Source: Gemmatimonadota bacterium (GTDB lineage Bacteria; Gemmatimonadota; Gemmatimonadetes; Gemmatimonadales; GWC2-71-9). From it: 11,257 nucleotides of DNA. The stretch's first letter is position 1. Every line of letters starts with the position of its first letter. The stretch is from the NCBI GenBank assembly GCA_029884275.1, contig JAOUIC010000018.1:1-11257 (forward strand), in the 5' to 3' direction. The position numbers were made by a program, and so were the translations under genes. Shown here in pieces: positions 5,786 to 11,257 of this stretch. The notes under the pieces were generated by a model, which searched no databases, was not told where the DNA came from, and saw only the letters and a program-made list of their open reading frames with translations.

Positions 5786-7135
5786 ATGCCACGGTCCCTC
5801 CTGAGGCTGCCCGGTCTCCTGCCCCTGTTGCTCTTCGCATGCGGCCCGTGGGGCCGGGTCGGCGAGGAGCCTGCGCCCTCCCGCTCCGGCGGAGTCACTC
5901 AGGTGCTCGATCCAGGGAGCACCTATCGGCGACTCGGGCGCCTGGTCGGGAGCGCCGAGCTGCCGTTTGTCGGCGACATCGCGTTCTACCGGTCGGGGGG
6001 AGACTCCGCCGTCGCCCTCCTCTCCGTCTCGCTCCAGACGCGGCACTTCGCGTTCCAGAAGGACGGGGAGTTCTTCGTGGCCCGATACCGGGCCATCTGG
6101 AACGCCACGCCGGCGGCCGGGGGACCCCCGCGCTCCTCCTCGCAGGAGCAGGTGGTCCGGGTCAACAGCTTTGCCGAGACCCAGCGCAGCGACGAAAGCG
6201 TGCTGTACCAGGATGGCCTCGTGCTGAGCCCCGGCGAGTGGAAGGTCTCGCTCCAGATCGCCGATGAACTGAGAGGCCGGAAGGGCGGTGCCCAGGCGCA
6301 GGTACGAGTGCCGGCCTTCGTGGACGGGAGCGTCTCGGCGCCGCGGCTGGTGTACCAGGCGCGCGGGCGAGGGGCCCGGAGCGAGGCGCTGGGGGTGGTC
6401 GTGAACCCGCGCGGTTCGATCCCGTACGGCTCTGACAGCCTGACCCTGTACCTGGAAGGGTACGCGATGCCGGGGCCGACGACGGTACCGCTCGTCCTGG
6501 TCGGTCCCGATGGCGAGGTGGTTGGTCAGGACTCGATCAGGTTCGAGGGGAACCGTGACGTCGAGAGCCTGGCGATTCGCCTGCGTGCCGACAGCCTCCC
6601 GCTCGGCGAGCTGCGCGTTGCCGTGGGGCGGCAGCCGGCCGACAGCCTCCGGGCCGTGGTCTCCTTCTCGGCCGGATGGGTGGTCACCAACTACGAGGAC
6701 ATGGTGAGTCTGCTCCGCTACTATCAGCCGTCACCCGCGCTGGACTCGCTTCGAAAGGCGCCACAGGAGGAACGCAGCCGCCGATGGCAGGCGTTCTGGC
6801 GCGCGACCGACCCCAACCCGGGCACCTCGGCGCACGAGGGGCTGGAGCAGTACTTCACCCGGGTGACGGTGGCCAACCTGCGGTTCCGCGACGAGAGCGT
6901 CGAGGGATGGCGAACCGACCGCGGCGAGGTCCTTATCCGCCTCGGTGAACCCGACGAGATCTTCGACGCCAGCCCGCAGAGTGAGGGACGGGTCATCCGC
7001 TGGAACTACATCCAGCTGAGGCTGACGATCTACTTTCACGACCCCACCGGCTTCGGCCGCTTCGACCTGACGCCATCCTCCCGGTCCGAGCTGGAGCAGG
7101 TCATCGCGCGGCTGAGCCGCCAGACCGGCTTCTAA
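5786..7135 (+). CDS. GWxTD domain-containing lipoprotein
   Basis: 449 aa. The first 19 residues have a basic start (MPRSLLR), a Leu-rich core and LLLFAC, a lipobox-like end with C19 as the probable lipidated residue (Phe at -2 is a little unusual), so the mature protein is probably anchored in the envelope. The C-terminal region contains the diagnostic GWRTD at 374-378, continuing RGEVLIRLGEPDEIFD, then an aromatic, strand-rich end (WNYIQLRLTIYFHDPTGFG). This places it in the GWxTD domain family, which is found mainly in Acidobacteria, Gemmatimonadota and related groups and whose biochemical role is, as far as I know, not established. Residues 40-300 look like two or more beta-sandwich-type modules, with no motif I recognise. 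It is divergent from the kinase-pyrE unit and 75 bp upstream of polA, which it may or may not share a transcript with. Confidence 0.85.
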   Translation: MPRSLLRLPGLLPLLLFACGPWGRVGEEPAPSRSGGVTQVLDPGSTYRRLGRLVGSAELPFVGDIAFYRSGGDSAVALLSVSLQTRHFAFQKDGEFFVARYRAIWNATPAAGGPPRSSSQEQVVRVNSFAETQRSDESVLYQDGLVLSPGEWKVSLQIADELRGRKGGAQAQVRVPAFVDGSVSAPRLVYQARGRGARSEALGVVVNPRGSIPYGSDSLTLYLEGYAMPGPTTVPLVLVGPDGEVVGQDSIRFEGNRDVESLAIRLRADSLPLGELRVAVGRQPADSLRAVVSFSAGWVVTNYEDMVSLLRYYQPSPALDSLRKAPQEERSRRWQAFWRATDPNPGTSAHEGLEQYFTRVTVANLRFRDESVEGWRTDRGEVLIRLGEPDEIFDASPQSEGRVIRWNYIQLRLTIYFHDPTGFGRFDLTPSSRSELEQVIARLSRQTGF

Positions 7136-7143
7136 CCCATCGC

Positions 7144-7165
7144 CGCCTCGGGCGGGGGCGAGGCG
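7144..7165 (+). terminator. Possible weak hairpin between GWxTD gene and polA
   Basis: CGCCTCG (7144-7150) pairs with CGAGGCG (7159-7165) around an 8-nt G-rich loop, beginning 9 nt after the GWxTD stop codon. There is no following T-run. It could attenuate read-through into polA or be incidental GC-rich structure. Confidence 0.25.
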
Positions 7166-7192
7166 CCACCGCGGCTCGTCCGTTCCGCCACG

Positions 7193-7197
7193 AAGGA
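7193..7197 (+). promoter_or_regulatory. Possible polA ribosome binding site
   Basis: AAGGA lies 13 nt before the polA ATG, farther than the usual 5-9 nt, so it should be a weak site. No better Shine-Dalgarno match occurs nearer the start. Confidence 0.3.
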
Positions 7198-7210
7198 CTG
7201 CGCCTGAGCC

Positions 7211-9991
7211 ATGCCGAATCACGACCCGCCCCGCCTGTTCCTGATCGATGGATACGCGGTGATCTATCGCGCCTTCTTCGCGCTGATCACCCGGCCACTC
7301 AGGACGTCGAAGGGAGAGAACACGTCGGCCGCCTGGGGGGTGGTGAATTTCCTGCTCCGGCTGAGGGAGAAGTACCGTCCCGACTACCTCGCCTGGGTGC
7401 ACGACGCCGGCGACTCCTTCCGCACACAACTCTACCCGGAGTACAAGTCCACCCGCGAGAAGCTGGACGAGGAGCTCCAGGCCGAGTTCGACCGGTCGGT
7501 CGAGCGGATCGAGGAGCTGCTGTCGGCGTTTCGCGTGCCGGTGGTCTCGGTCGAGGGCTACGAGGCCGACGATGTCATCGGCACCCTCGCCCGCCTCGGC
7601 GTGGAGCGGGGCTGGCAGGTGGTGGTGGTGTCGGGTGACAAGGACTTCTACCAGCTGATCGCACCGCGCGTCGCACTGCTCAATCCGGGACGCGGCGGCC
7701 CCGGAGCGGTGGACGAGCTCTGGGTGGACGAGTCGAACGCCACCGAGCGCCTCGGAGTGCCGCCGTCGCAGGTGGTGGACTACCTCGCTCTGGTGGGGGA
7801 CAGCTCCGATAACGTGCCCGGGGTGAGGGGGATCGGGCCCAAGGGGGCGGTCGAGTTGCTGGCGGAGTTCGGGTCGCTCGAGGCGCTGCTGGCACGCCAT
7901 GAGGAGGTGAAGGCCAAGCGGGCGCGCGAGGCGCTGGCGGTGAGCGCGGATGACGCGCGACTCTCCCGTCGGCTGGTCACCATCATGCGGGACGTGCCGG
8001 TCGCACTGGACGAGCGGACGCTCTCCCAACACCCGGCGGACATCCCGACCCTGCTTCGGCTGTGCAGCGAGCTCGAGTTCTACAGCCTCGCCCGGAGGCT
8101 CGAGGCGGGGTCGGCTGAAATCGTGCCCGACGCCCCATCGCCGCCGCCGGCTGCGGCGATGACCGTGCCCGTCGTCACCGATCCCGCCGCCCTCCCGGCA
8201 ATGCTCGAGCGGCTCCGGCGCGCCCCACTGGTGGCGCTCGACACCGAGACCTCTTCGCTTGAGCCGCATGAGGCCGAGCTGATCGGTCTCTCGCTCGCGG
8301 CCTCGCCGGAGGAGGTGTGGTATCTCTCCTTCGGGCACCGGCCCGCGGGAGGCGAGCTCGCTGCACCGGCGCCGGTCGTGAACCTCCCGCCGCTCGGCGA
8401 CCCGGCGTGTGCCGACCTCCTCGCGTTGCTGCAGGATCCCGGCGTGCCCAAGGCGGGACACAACCTGAAATACGACTGGCAGGTGCTGCGCCGGGCGGGA
8501 GCGGAACTGGCCGGCGCACGGTACGACTCCATGCTGGCGAGCTTCGTGCTCGATCCCGGGCGTCGGTCTCACGCCATCGACACCCTGAGCCTCGAGCACC
8601 TCGGCCGCGCCATGCGCCAGTACAGCGACCTGGCCGGCAAGGGAAAGTCGCAGATTCCCTTCGCCGAGGTGTCCCAGGTGGAGGCGGCCGCCTACTGTGG
8701 CGCGGACAGCGCGACGGTGCTGGCGCTCCATGATTACTTCGCCCCGTCGCTCAGCGAGATGAAGCTGGAGCGCCTGCTCGACACGATCGAGATGCCGCTG
8801 GTCGAGGTGCTGGTCGACATGGAGTGGGATGGCATCGCGATCGACCGCGAACGGTTCCAGCGGCTGGCGGGGGAACTGACCCGGGATATGTCTGAGCTCG
8901 AGGCGAAGATCGCCCAGGCGGCGGGTACCTCGGTCAACCTCAACTCGCCCCGGCAGCTCGCCACGTTGCTCTACGACAAGCTCCAACTGCCGATTCTGAA
9001 GAAGACCAAGACCGGCCCCTCGACCGACGCCGACGTCCTCGACCAGCTGGCCGCGATGGGGCACGAGATCCCGGCACTGCTGCTCGAATACCGCGAGGTG
9101 CAGAAGCTGAAGTCCACCTACGTGGATGTCCTTCCCGCCAGGGTGAATGCCGCCACCGGACGGATCCACACCAGCTTCAACCAGACCGGCGCGGCCACCG
9201 GCCGCCTCAGCTCCTCCGACCCGAACCTGCAGAACATCCCGGTTCGGAGCCCGCGGGGAGAGGAAATCCGCGCCGCGTTCGTCCCCGCCGCGGGCTGCCG
9301 CTTCGTGGTGGCCGACTATTCGCAGATCGAGCTTCGGCTGATGGCGCACCTGTCGAAAGACCCGGCATTCGTCGCGGCGTTCCGGGCCGGAGGCGACATC
9401 CACCGGCAGACCGCCTCGGTGATCTTCGGGACGCCGGTGGACCAGGTGACGAGCGAGATGCGCTCGCGGGCCAAGACCATCAACTTCGGCACCATCTACG
9501 GCCAGGGCGCCTTCGCGCTGGCGCGCCAGCTCGGCATCACGCAGGAGCAGGCGAAGAACTTCATCACCCAGTACTTCGAGCGGTTCGCCGGAGTCCGCGC
9601 CTATCTGGACCAGCAGGTCAAGCTGGCGCGGGAGCAGGGCTACGTGGAGACTCTGTTCGGCCGGCGCCGCTATATCCCGGAGATCAACGACAAGAACTTC
9701 AACCTTCGCGCCTTCGCCGAGCGGACGGCCCAGAACACGCCACTGCAGGGGTCGGCCGCGGACCTGATCAAGCTGGCGATGGTGGACATCCACCGCACGC
9801 TGAAGGCGGAACGCCTGGATTCGCGGCTGCTGCTGCAGGTGCACGACGAGCTGGTGCTGGAGGCACCCGAGGCCGAAGTGGACCGTGTCGTGTCTCTGGT
9901 GCGGGAGCACATGGAGGGGGCGGCGAAGCTCGAGGTGCCGCTGGTGGTGGATGTCGGGGTGGGGTCGAACTGGCTGGAAGCGAAACAGTGA
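7211..9991 (+). CDS. polA: DNA polymerase I, with 5'-3' and 3'-5' exonuclease domains
   Basis: 926 aa, the full-length family A repair polymerase that removes RNA primers and fills gaps. Three domains are visible. (1) 5'-3' exonuclease/flap nuclease, about 8-300: LIDGYAVIYRAFF, YEADDVIGTLA (117-127), SGDKDF (141-146), and the helix-hairpin-helix region VGDSSDNVPGVRGIGPKGA (195-213). (2) 3'-5' proofreading domain, about 318-510, with all acidic residues kept: D344-x-E346 (DTE), D422 (GHNLKYDW), and Y495/D499 (YCGAD). Proofreading should therefore be active, unlike Taq polymerase. (3) Polymerase, about 515-926: SLNL-like thumb region, TGRLSSSDPNLQNIP (664-678), motif A ADYSQIELR with D702, O-helix RAKTINFGTIYG (753-764) with K755 and F759, and motif C QVHDE (876-880). 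The start agrees with the family. It ends at a GC hairpin facing the convergent envelope cluster. Confidence 0.98.
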   Translation: MPNHDPPRLFLIDGYAVIYRAFFALITRPLRTSKGENTSAAWGVVNFLLRLREKYRPDYLAWVHDAGDSFRTQLYPEYKSTREKLDEELQAEFDRSVERIEELLSAFRVPVVSVEGYEADDVIGTLARLGVERGWQVVVVSGDKDFYQLIAPRVALLNPGRGGPGAVDELWVDESNATERLGVPPSQVVDYLALVGDSSDNVPGVRGIGPKGAVELLAEFGSLEALLARHEEVKAKRAREALAVSADDARLSRRLVTIMRDVPVALDERTLSQHPADIPTLLRLCSELEFYSLARRLEAGSAEIVPDAPSPPPAAAMTVPVVTDPAALPAMLERLRRAPLVALDTETSSLEPHEAELIGLSLAASPEEVWYLSFGHRPAGGELAAPAPVVNLPPLGDPACADLLALLQDPGVPKAGHNLKYDWQVLRRAGAELAGARYDSMLASFVLDPGRRSHAIDTLSLEHLGRAMRQYSDLAGKGKSQIPFAEVSQVEAAAYCGADSATVLALHDYFAPSLSEMKLERLLDTIEMPLVEVLVDMEWDGIAIDRERFQRLAGELTRDMSELEAKIAQAAGTSVNLNSPRQLATLLYDKLQLPILKKTKTGPSTDADVLDQLAAMGHEIPALLLEYREVQKLKSTYVDVLPARVNAATGRIHTSFNQTGAATGRLSSSDPNLQNIPVRSPRGEEIRAAFVPAAGCRFVVADYSQIELRLMAHLSKDPAFVAAFRAGGDIHRQTASVIFGTPVDQVTSEMRSRAKTINFGTIYGQGAFALARQLGITQEQAKNFITQYFERFAGVRAYLDQQVKLAREQGYVETLFGRRRYIPEINDKNFNLRAFAERTAQNTPLQGSAADLIKLAMVDIHRTLKAERLDSRLLLQVHDELVLEAPEAEVDRVVSLVREHMEGAAKLEVPLVVDVGVGSNWLEAKQ

Positions 9992-9994
9992 AGC

Positions 9995-10023
9995 CCGGCG
10001 GCGGCCCATCGGGCCGCCGCCGG
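9995..10023. terminator. 13-bp GC hairpin between convergent polA and glycine-zipper genes
   Basis: Positions 9995-10007 are the exact reverse complement of 10011-10023, with a 3-nt loop (ATC). The stem begins 4 nt after the polA stop codon and ends 10 nt before the stop of the leftward gene, so it fills most of the 42-bp convergent gap. Placement and symmetry suggest a bidirectional terminator, although no T-run follows on either side. Confidence 0.6.
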
Positions 10024-10033
10024 TGCGCAGGCG

Positions 10034-10573
10034 CTACTTCACGGTGTATCCTCTTCCCTCCATGCAGGCTCCTGCCGCCTTCTTGAACGTGTCGGTCATC
10101 TGCTGGTTGGCCTGGGTGGCCTGCTGGGCGCCAGCCTGGGCCGCCTGCTGTTCGGCGCCCTTCTTGGCCCGCCGCCCACCCACACCGCCAGCAACCGCTC
10201 CGATCGCAGCTCCCTTCCCCGCGTCACCGGCGATGGCGCCGATTGCCGCCCCGACGGCGGCTCCCTTTGCCGCACCGGCGACGGCTGCACCCTGAGTCGC
10301 CTCGGCAGTCTGCTGCTGGGCTGCCTTGGCGGCGGAGTCGGTGTTCACGGTTCCGCTTCCCATGGTAATGCCAGTCTGTGCCTCGGCCCACCCGTAGCAG
10401 GCGTCCTCGTCAAGCTTCTGCTGCTCGGGCGTCTGCCCCTTTGCCGGGTAGATGAACAGCCCGATCTGGGCGAAGGTAGGCTTGGCCGCGGGTGGCGGGG
10501 CCGTTGGCGTGGCGACCTGCGCCGACAGCTGGCCGGCGGTGAGGGCCATCATGAGTGTTGCGATGTTCCGCAT
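10034..10573 (-). CDS. Secreted glycine-zipper protein
   Basis: 179 aa. The first 19 or so residues (MRNIATLMMALTAGQLSAQ) form a signal peptide with a likely cut after LSA. A conserved-looking block IYPAKGQTPEQQKLDEDACYGWA (40-62) is followed by a glycine zipper: G100, G104, G108, G112, G116, then a polar turn D117-K120, then G121, G125, G129, G133. That pattern suggests a two-helix membrane hairpin of the YMGG/Gly-zipper type. A basic RRAKK, a Gln/Ala-rich stretch and ACMEGRGYTVK (169-179) complete it; C59 and C170 could form a disulfide. The frame stays open upstream, but the start at 10573 is fixed by the signal peptide and an AGGAG site. It follows the NTF2-like lipoprotein gene by 31 bp, probably in one operon. 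The exact role is unknown; an envelope or outer-membrane location is inferred. Confidence 0.85.
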   Translation of the reverse strand: MRNIATLMMALTAGQLSAQVATPTAPPPAAKPTFAQIGLFIYPAKGQTPEQQKLDEDACYGWAEAQTGITMGSGTVNTDSAAKAAQQQTAEATQGAAVAGAAKGAAVGAAIGAIAGDAGKGAAIGAVAGGVGGRRAKKGAEQQAAQAGAQQATQANQQMTDTFKKAAGACMEGRGYTVK

Positions 10574-10582
10574 GATTCGATT

Positions 10583-10587
10583 CTCCT
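10583..10587 (-). promoter_or_regulatory. Shine-Dalgarno of the glycine-zipper gene
   Basis: AGGAG on the minus strand, in GAGGAGAA, lies 9 nt before the ATG at 10571-10573. It decides this start against the longer upstream frame, whose added residues are a Pro/Ser/Arg-rich shadow of the neighbouring gene. Confidence 0.7.
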
Positions 10588-10604
10588 CTGGGCGGTGTGC
10601 CGCT

Positions 10605-11093
10605 CTACTTGGCGATGGACTGGTGGAAGTGCACGGCGCGCCACTCCCCGTTCCGGCGGACGAAGATGATGGTGGACCCGAGACCCACCGGCTGCGAGGT
10701 GAATCCGGCCTTGTCGGTGAAGGTCCCCTCGGTGATGGCAGTGACGACGGCCACATCGGGCGAAAGCACCCGGATCCGCTTGGTGATGATCTCGGAACTC
10801 TGCTTCTGGAGCATCGAATAGGTATCCCGGAACCGATTGAGGATCTCGTCGTAACCCACCAGCATGAGGTCTCCGGTGACGAAGGTGAAGTCCTGGTCCT
10901 TCGTCGTTACCGAGAGGGCCTGTTCGGCATTCACCGCCATGGCGCCGGCCATGGCGACATTGAGGATCGAATCGATGGCAGCGACGATCGCCGGATCCTC
11001 GGGGTTCACCACCGCCGGTTTGGGCTGGCAGCCGACCGCGGTGAAGGCGAGAGCAACGGCTGCCAAACGGCCTAGCGCTGAATGGAACGGCAT
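10605..11093 (-). CDS. NTF2/SnoaL-like (DUF4440-type) lipoprotein
   Basis: 162 aa. The N-terminus MPFHSALGRLAAVALAFTAVGC is a lipoprotein signal, with AVGC as lipobox and C22 as the lipidated residue. The mature part has the helix-helix-then-curved-sheet order of the NTF2-like/SnoaL superfamily: an N-terminal helix (about 34-60), DFTFVTGDLMLVGYDEILNR (about 68-87), then strands SSEIITKRIRVLSPDVAVVTAI, STIIFVRRNG and the closing GEWRAVHFHQS (about 149-159), a typical end for DUF4440-type domains. Such domains may bind small ligands or be catalytic; no activity can be assigned here. An AGGAG lies 6 nt before the ATG. It is the middle gene of a leftward envelope cluster, 62 bp after a beta-barrel gene end and 31 bp before the glycine-zipper gene. 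Confidence 0.8.
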   Translation of the reverse strand: MPFHSALGRLAAVALAFTAVGCQPKPAVVNPEDPAIVAAIDSILNVAMAGAMAVNAEQALSVTTKDQDFTFVTGDLMLVGYDEILNRFRDTYSMLQKQSSEIITKRIRVLSPDVAVVTAITEGTFTDKAGFTSQPVGLGSTIIFVRRNGEWRAVHFHQSIAK

Positions 11094-11099
11094 GTCTTT

Positions 11100-11104
11100 C
11101 TCCT
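11100..11104 (-). promoter_or_regulatory. Shine-Dalgarno of the NTF2-like lipoprotein gene
   Basis: AGGAG on the minus strand (in AGGAGAA) lies 6 nt before the ATG at 11091-11093, an ideal spacing. It supports this start. Confidence 0.7.
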
Positions 11105-11155
11105 GTGGAAACCAGTTACATGTCTCTCAGATTGCGGTAACACTGTTCCGGCCCG

Positions 11156-11257
11156 TCAGAAATGGAACGCAAGACCCAGCTCCGGCCCGAAGGTGCTCAT
11201 GTCGTAGCGGAAGTAGTCGTTCCCCGAGCCGGTGTCGTAGTCCATGTTCCTGTAGCG
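11156..11257 (-). CDS. C-terminal end of a probable outer-membrane beta-barrel protein (partial)
   Basis: The minus strand is open from the window edge to a TGA at 11156-11158, giving the last 33 residues. They begin RYRNMDYDTGSGNDYFRYD and end MSTFGPELGLAFHF. The final strand has alternating hydrophobic residues (GLAFHF) and ends in Phe, the C-terminal signature recognised by the BAM outer-membrane assembly machinery; the Tyr/Asp/Asn-rich preceding stretch looks like a strand and turn of a barrel. The reading frame is direct; the barrel assignment is inferred from a short fragment. The rest of the gene lies outside the window. It is probably upstream of, and possibly co-transcribed with, the lipoprotein gene 62 bp away. 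Confidence 0.6.
   Translation of the reverse strand, partial: RYRNMDYDTGSGNDYFRYDMSTFGPELGLAFHF

Noticed and set aside
8100..8160. Possible interdomain fusion joint in polA (Pro/Ala-rich linker APSPPPAAAM)
   Set aside because: A Pro/Ala-rich linker between the 5' nuclease and the Klenow-like part is normal for PolA; the total length and domain order are standard.
6731..10009. Minus-strand open frame of 1092 codons opposite polA
   Set aside because: It lies antisense to an unmistakable, fully conserved polA. Its translation is rich in His, Arg, Gln and Gly with no domain, as expected from the complement of a high-GC gene with G/C at third codon positions.
10574..10756. N-terminal extension of the glycine-zipper gene
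   Set aside because: The extra 61 residues are a Pro/Ser/Arg-rich shadow of the lipoprotein gene. A signal peptide and an AGGAG site place the start at 10573.

Overview
The window is an ordinary-looking piece of a very GC-rich bacterial chromosome. Three things point to Gemmatimonadota: a GWxTD-domain lipoprotein, a transmembrane Ser/Thr kinase whose N-terminus reads '...RLQAALGDQYRLERELG' and which carries a TolB-like plus TPR sensor half, and a second soluble Hanks-type kinase. This assignment is an inference from protein architecture; no rRNA or other marker is present. There are eight genes. All appear intact except the last, which is cut by the window edge. I see no phage, IS, CRISPR or tRNA features.

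Layout. Positions 26-93 form a 68-bp perfect palindrome with G-quadruplex-capable arms, lying across the stop codon of a 1042-residue transmembrane kinase (83-3211, minus). A 168-bp divergent gap separates that kinase from an AraC-type regulator with a degenerate receiver-like N-terminus (3380-4258, plus). The regulator converges on pyrE (4248-4805, minus), and the two coding ends overlap by 11 bp. pyrE is the second gene of a two-gene unit: its ATG overlaps the stop of a 297-residue soluble kinase (4802-5695, minus) in an ATGA junction. A compact 90-bp divergent region leads to a GWxTD lipoprotein (5786-7135, plus), followed 75 bp later by polA (7211-9991, plus). A 13-bp GC hairpin closes polA and faces a leftward envelope cluster: a glycine-zipper secreted protein (10034-10573), an NTF2/SnoaL-like lipoprotein (10605-11093), and the last 33 codons of a probable outer-membrane beta-barrel (11156-11257).

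How it fits together. Two themes recur: phosphorylation signalling (two kinases and one regulator) and the cell envelope (GWxTD lipoprotein, glycine-zipper protein, NTF2-like lipoprotein, barrel end). Both sit around two housekeeping genes, pyrE and polA. The points most worth a second look are the palindrome/G4 element at the kinase 3' end, the translational coupling of a kinase to pyrE, the pseudo-receiver/AraC fusion, and the palindrome centred in the short kinase/GWxTD divergent promoter. I found no convincing wholly new multi-gene system.
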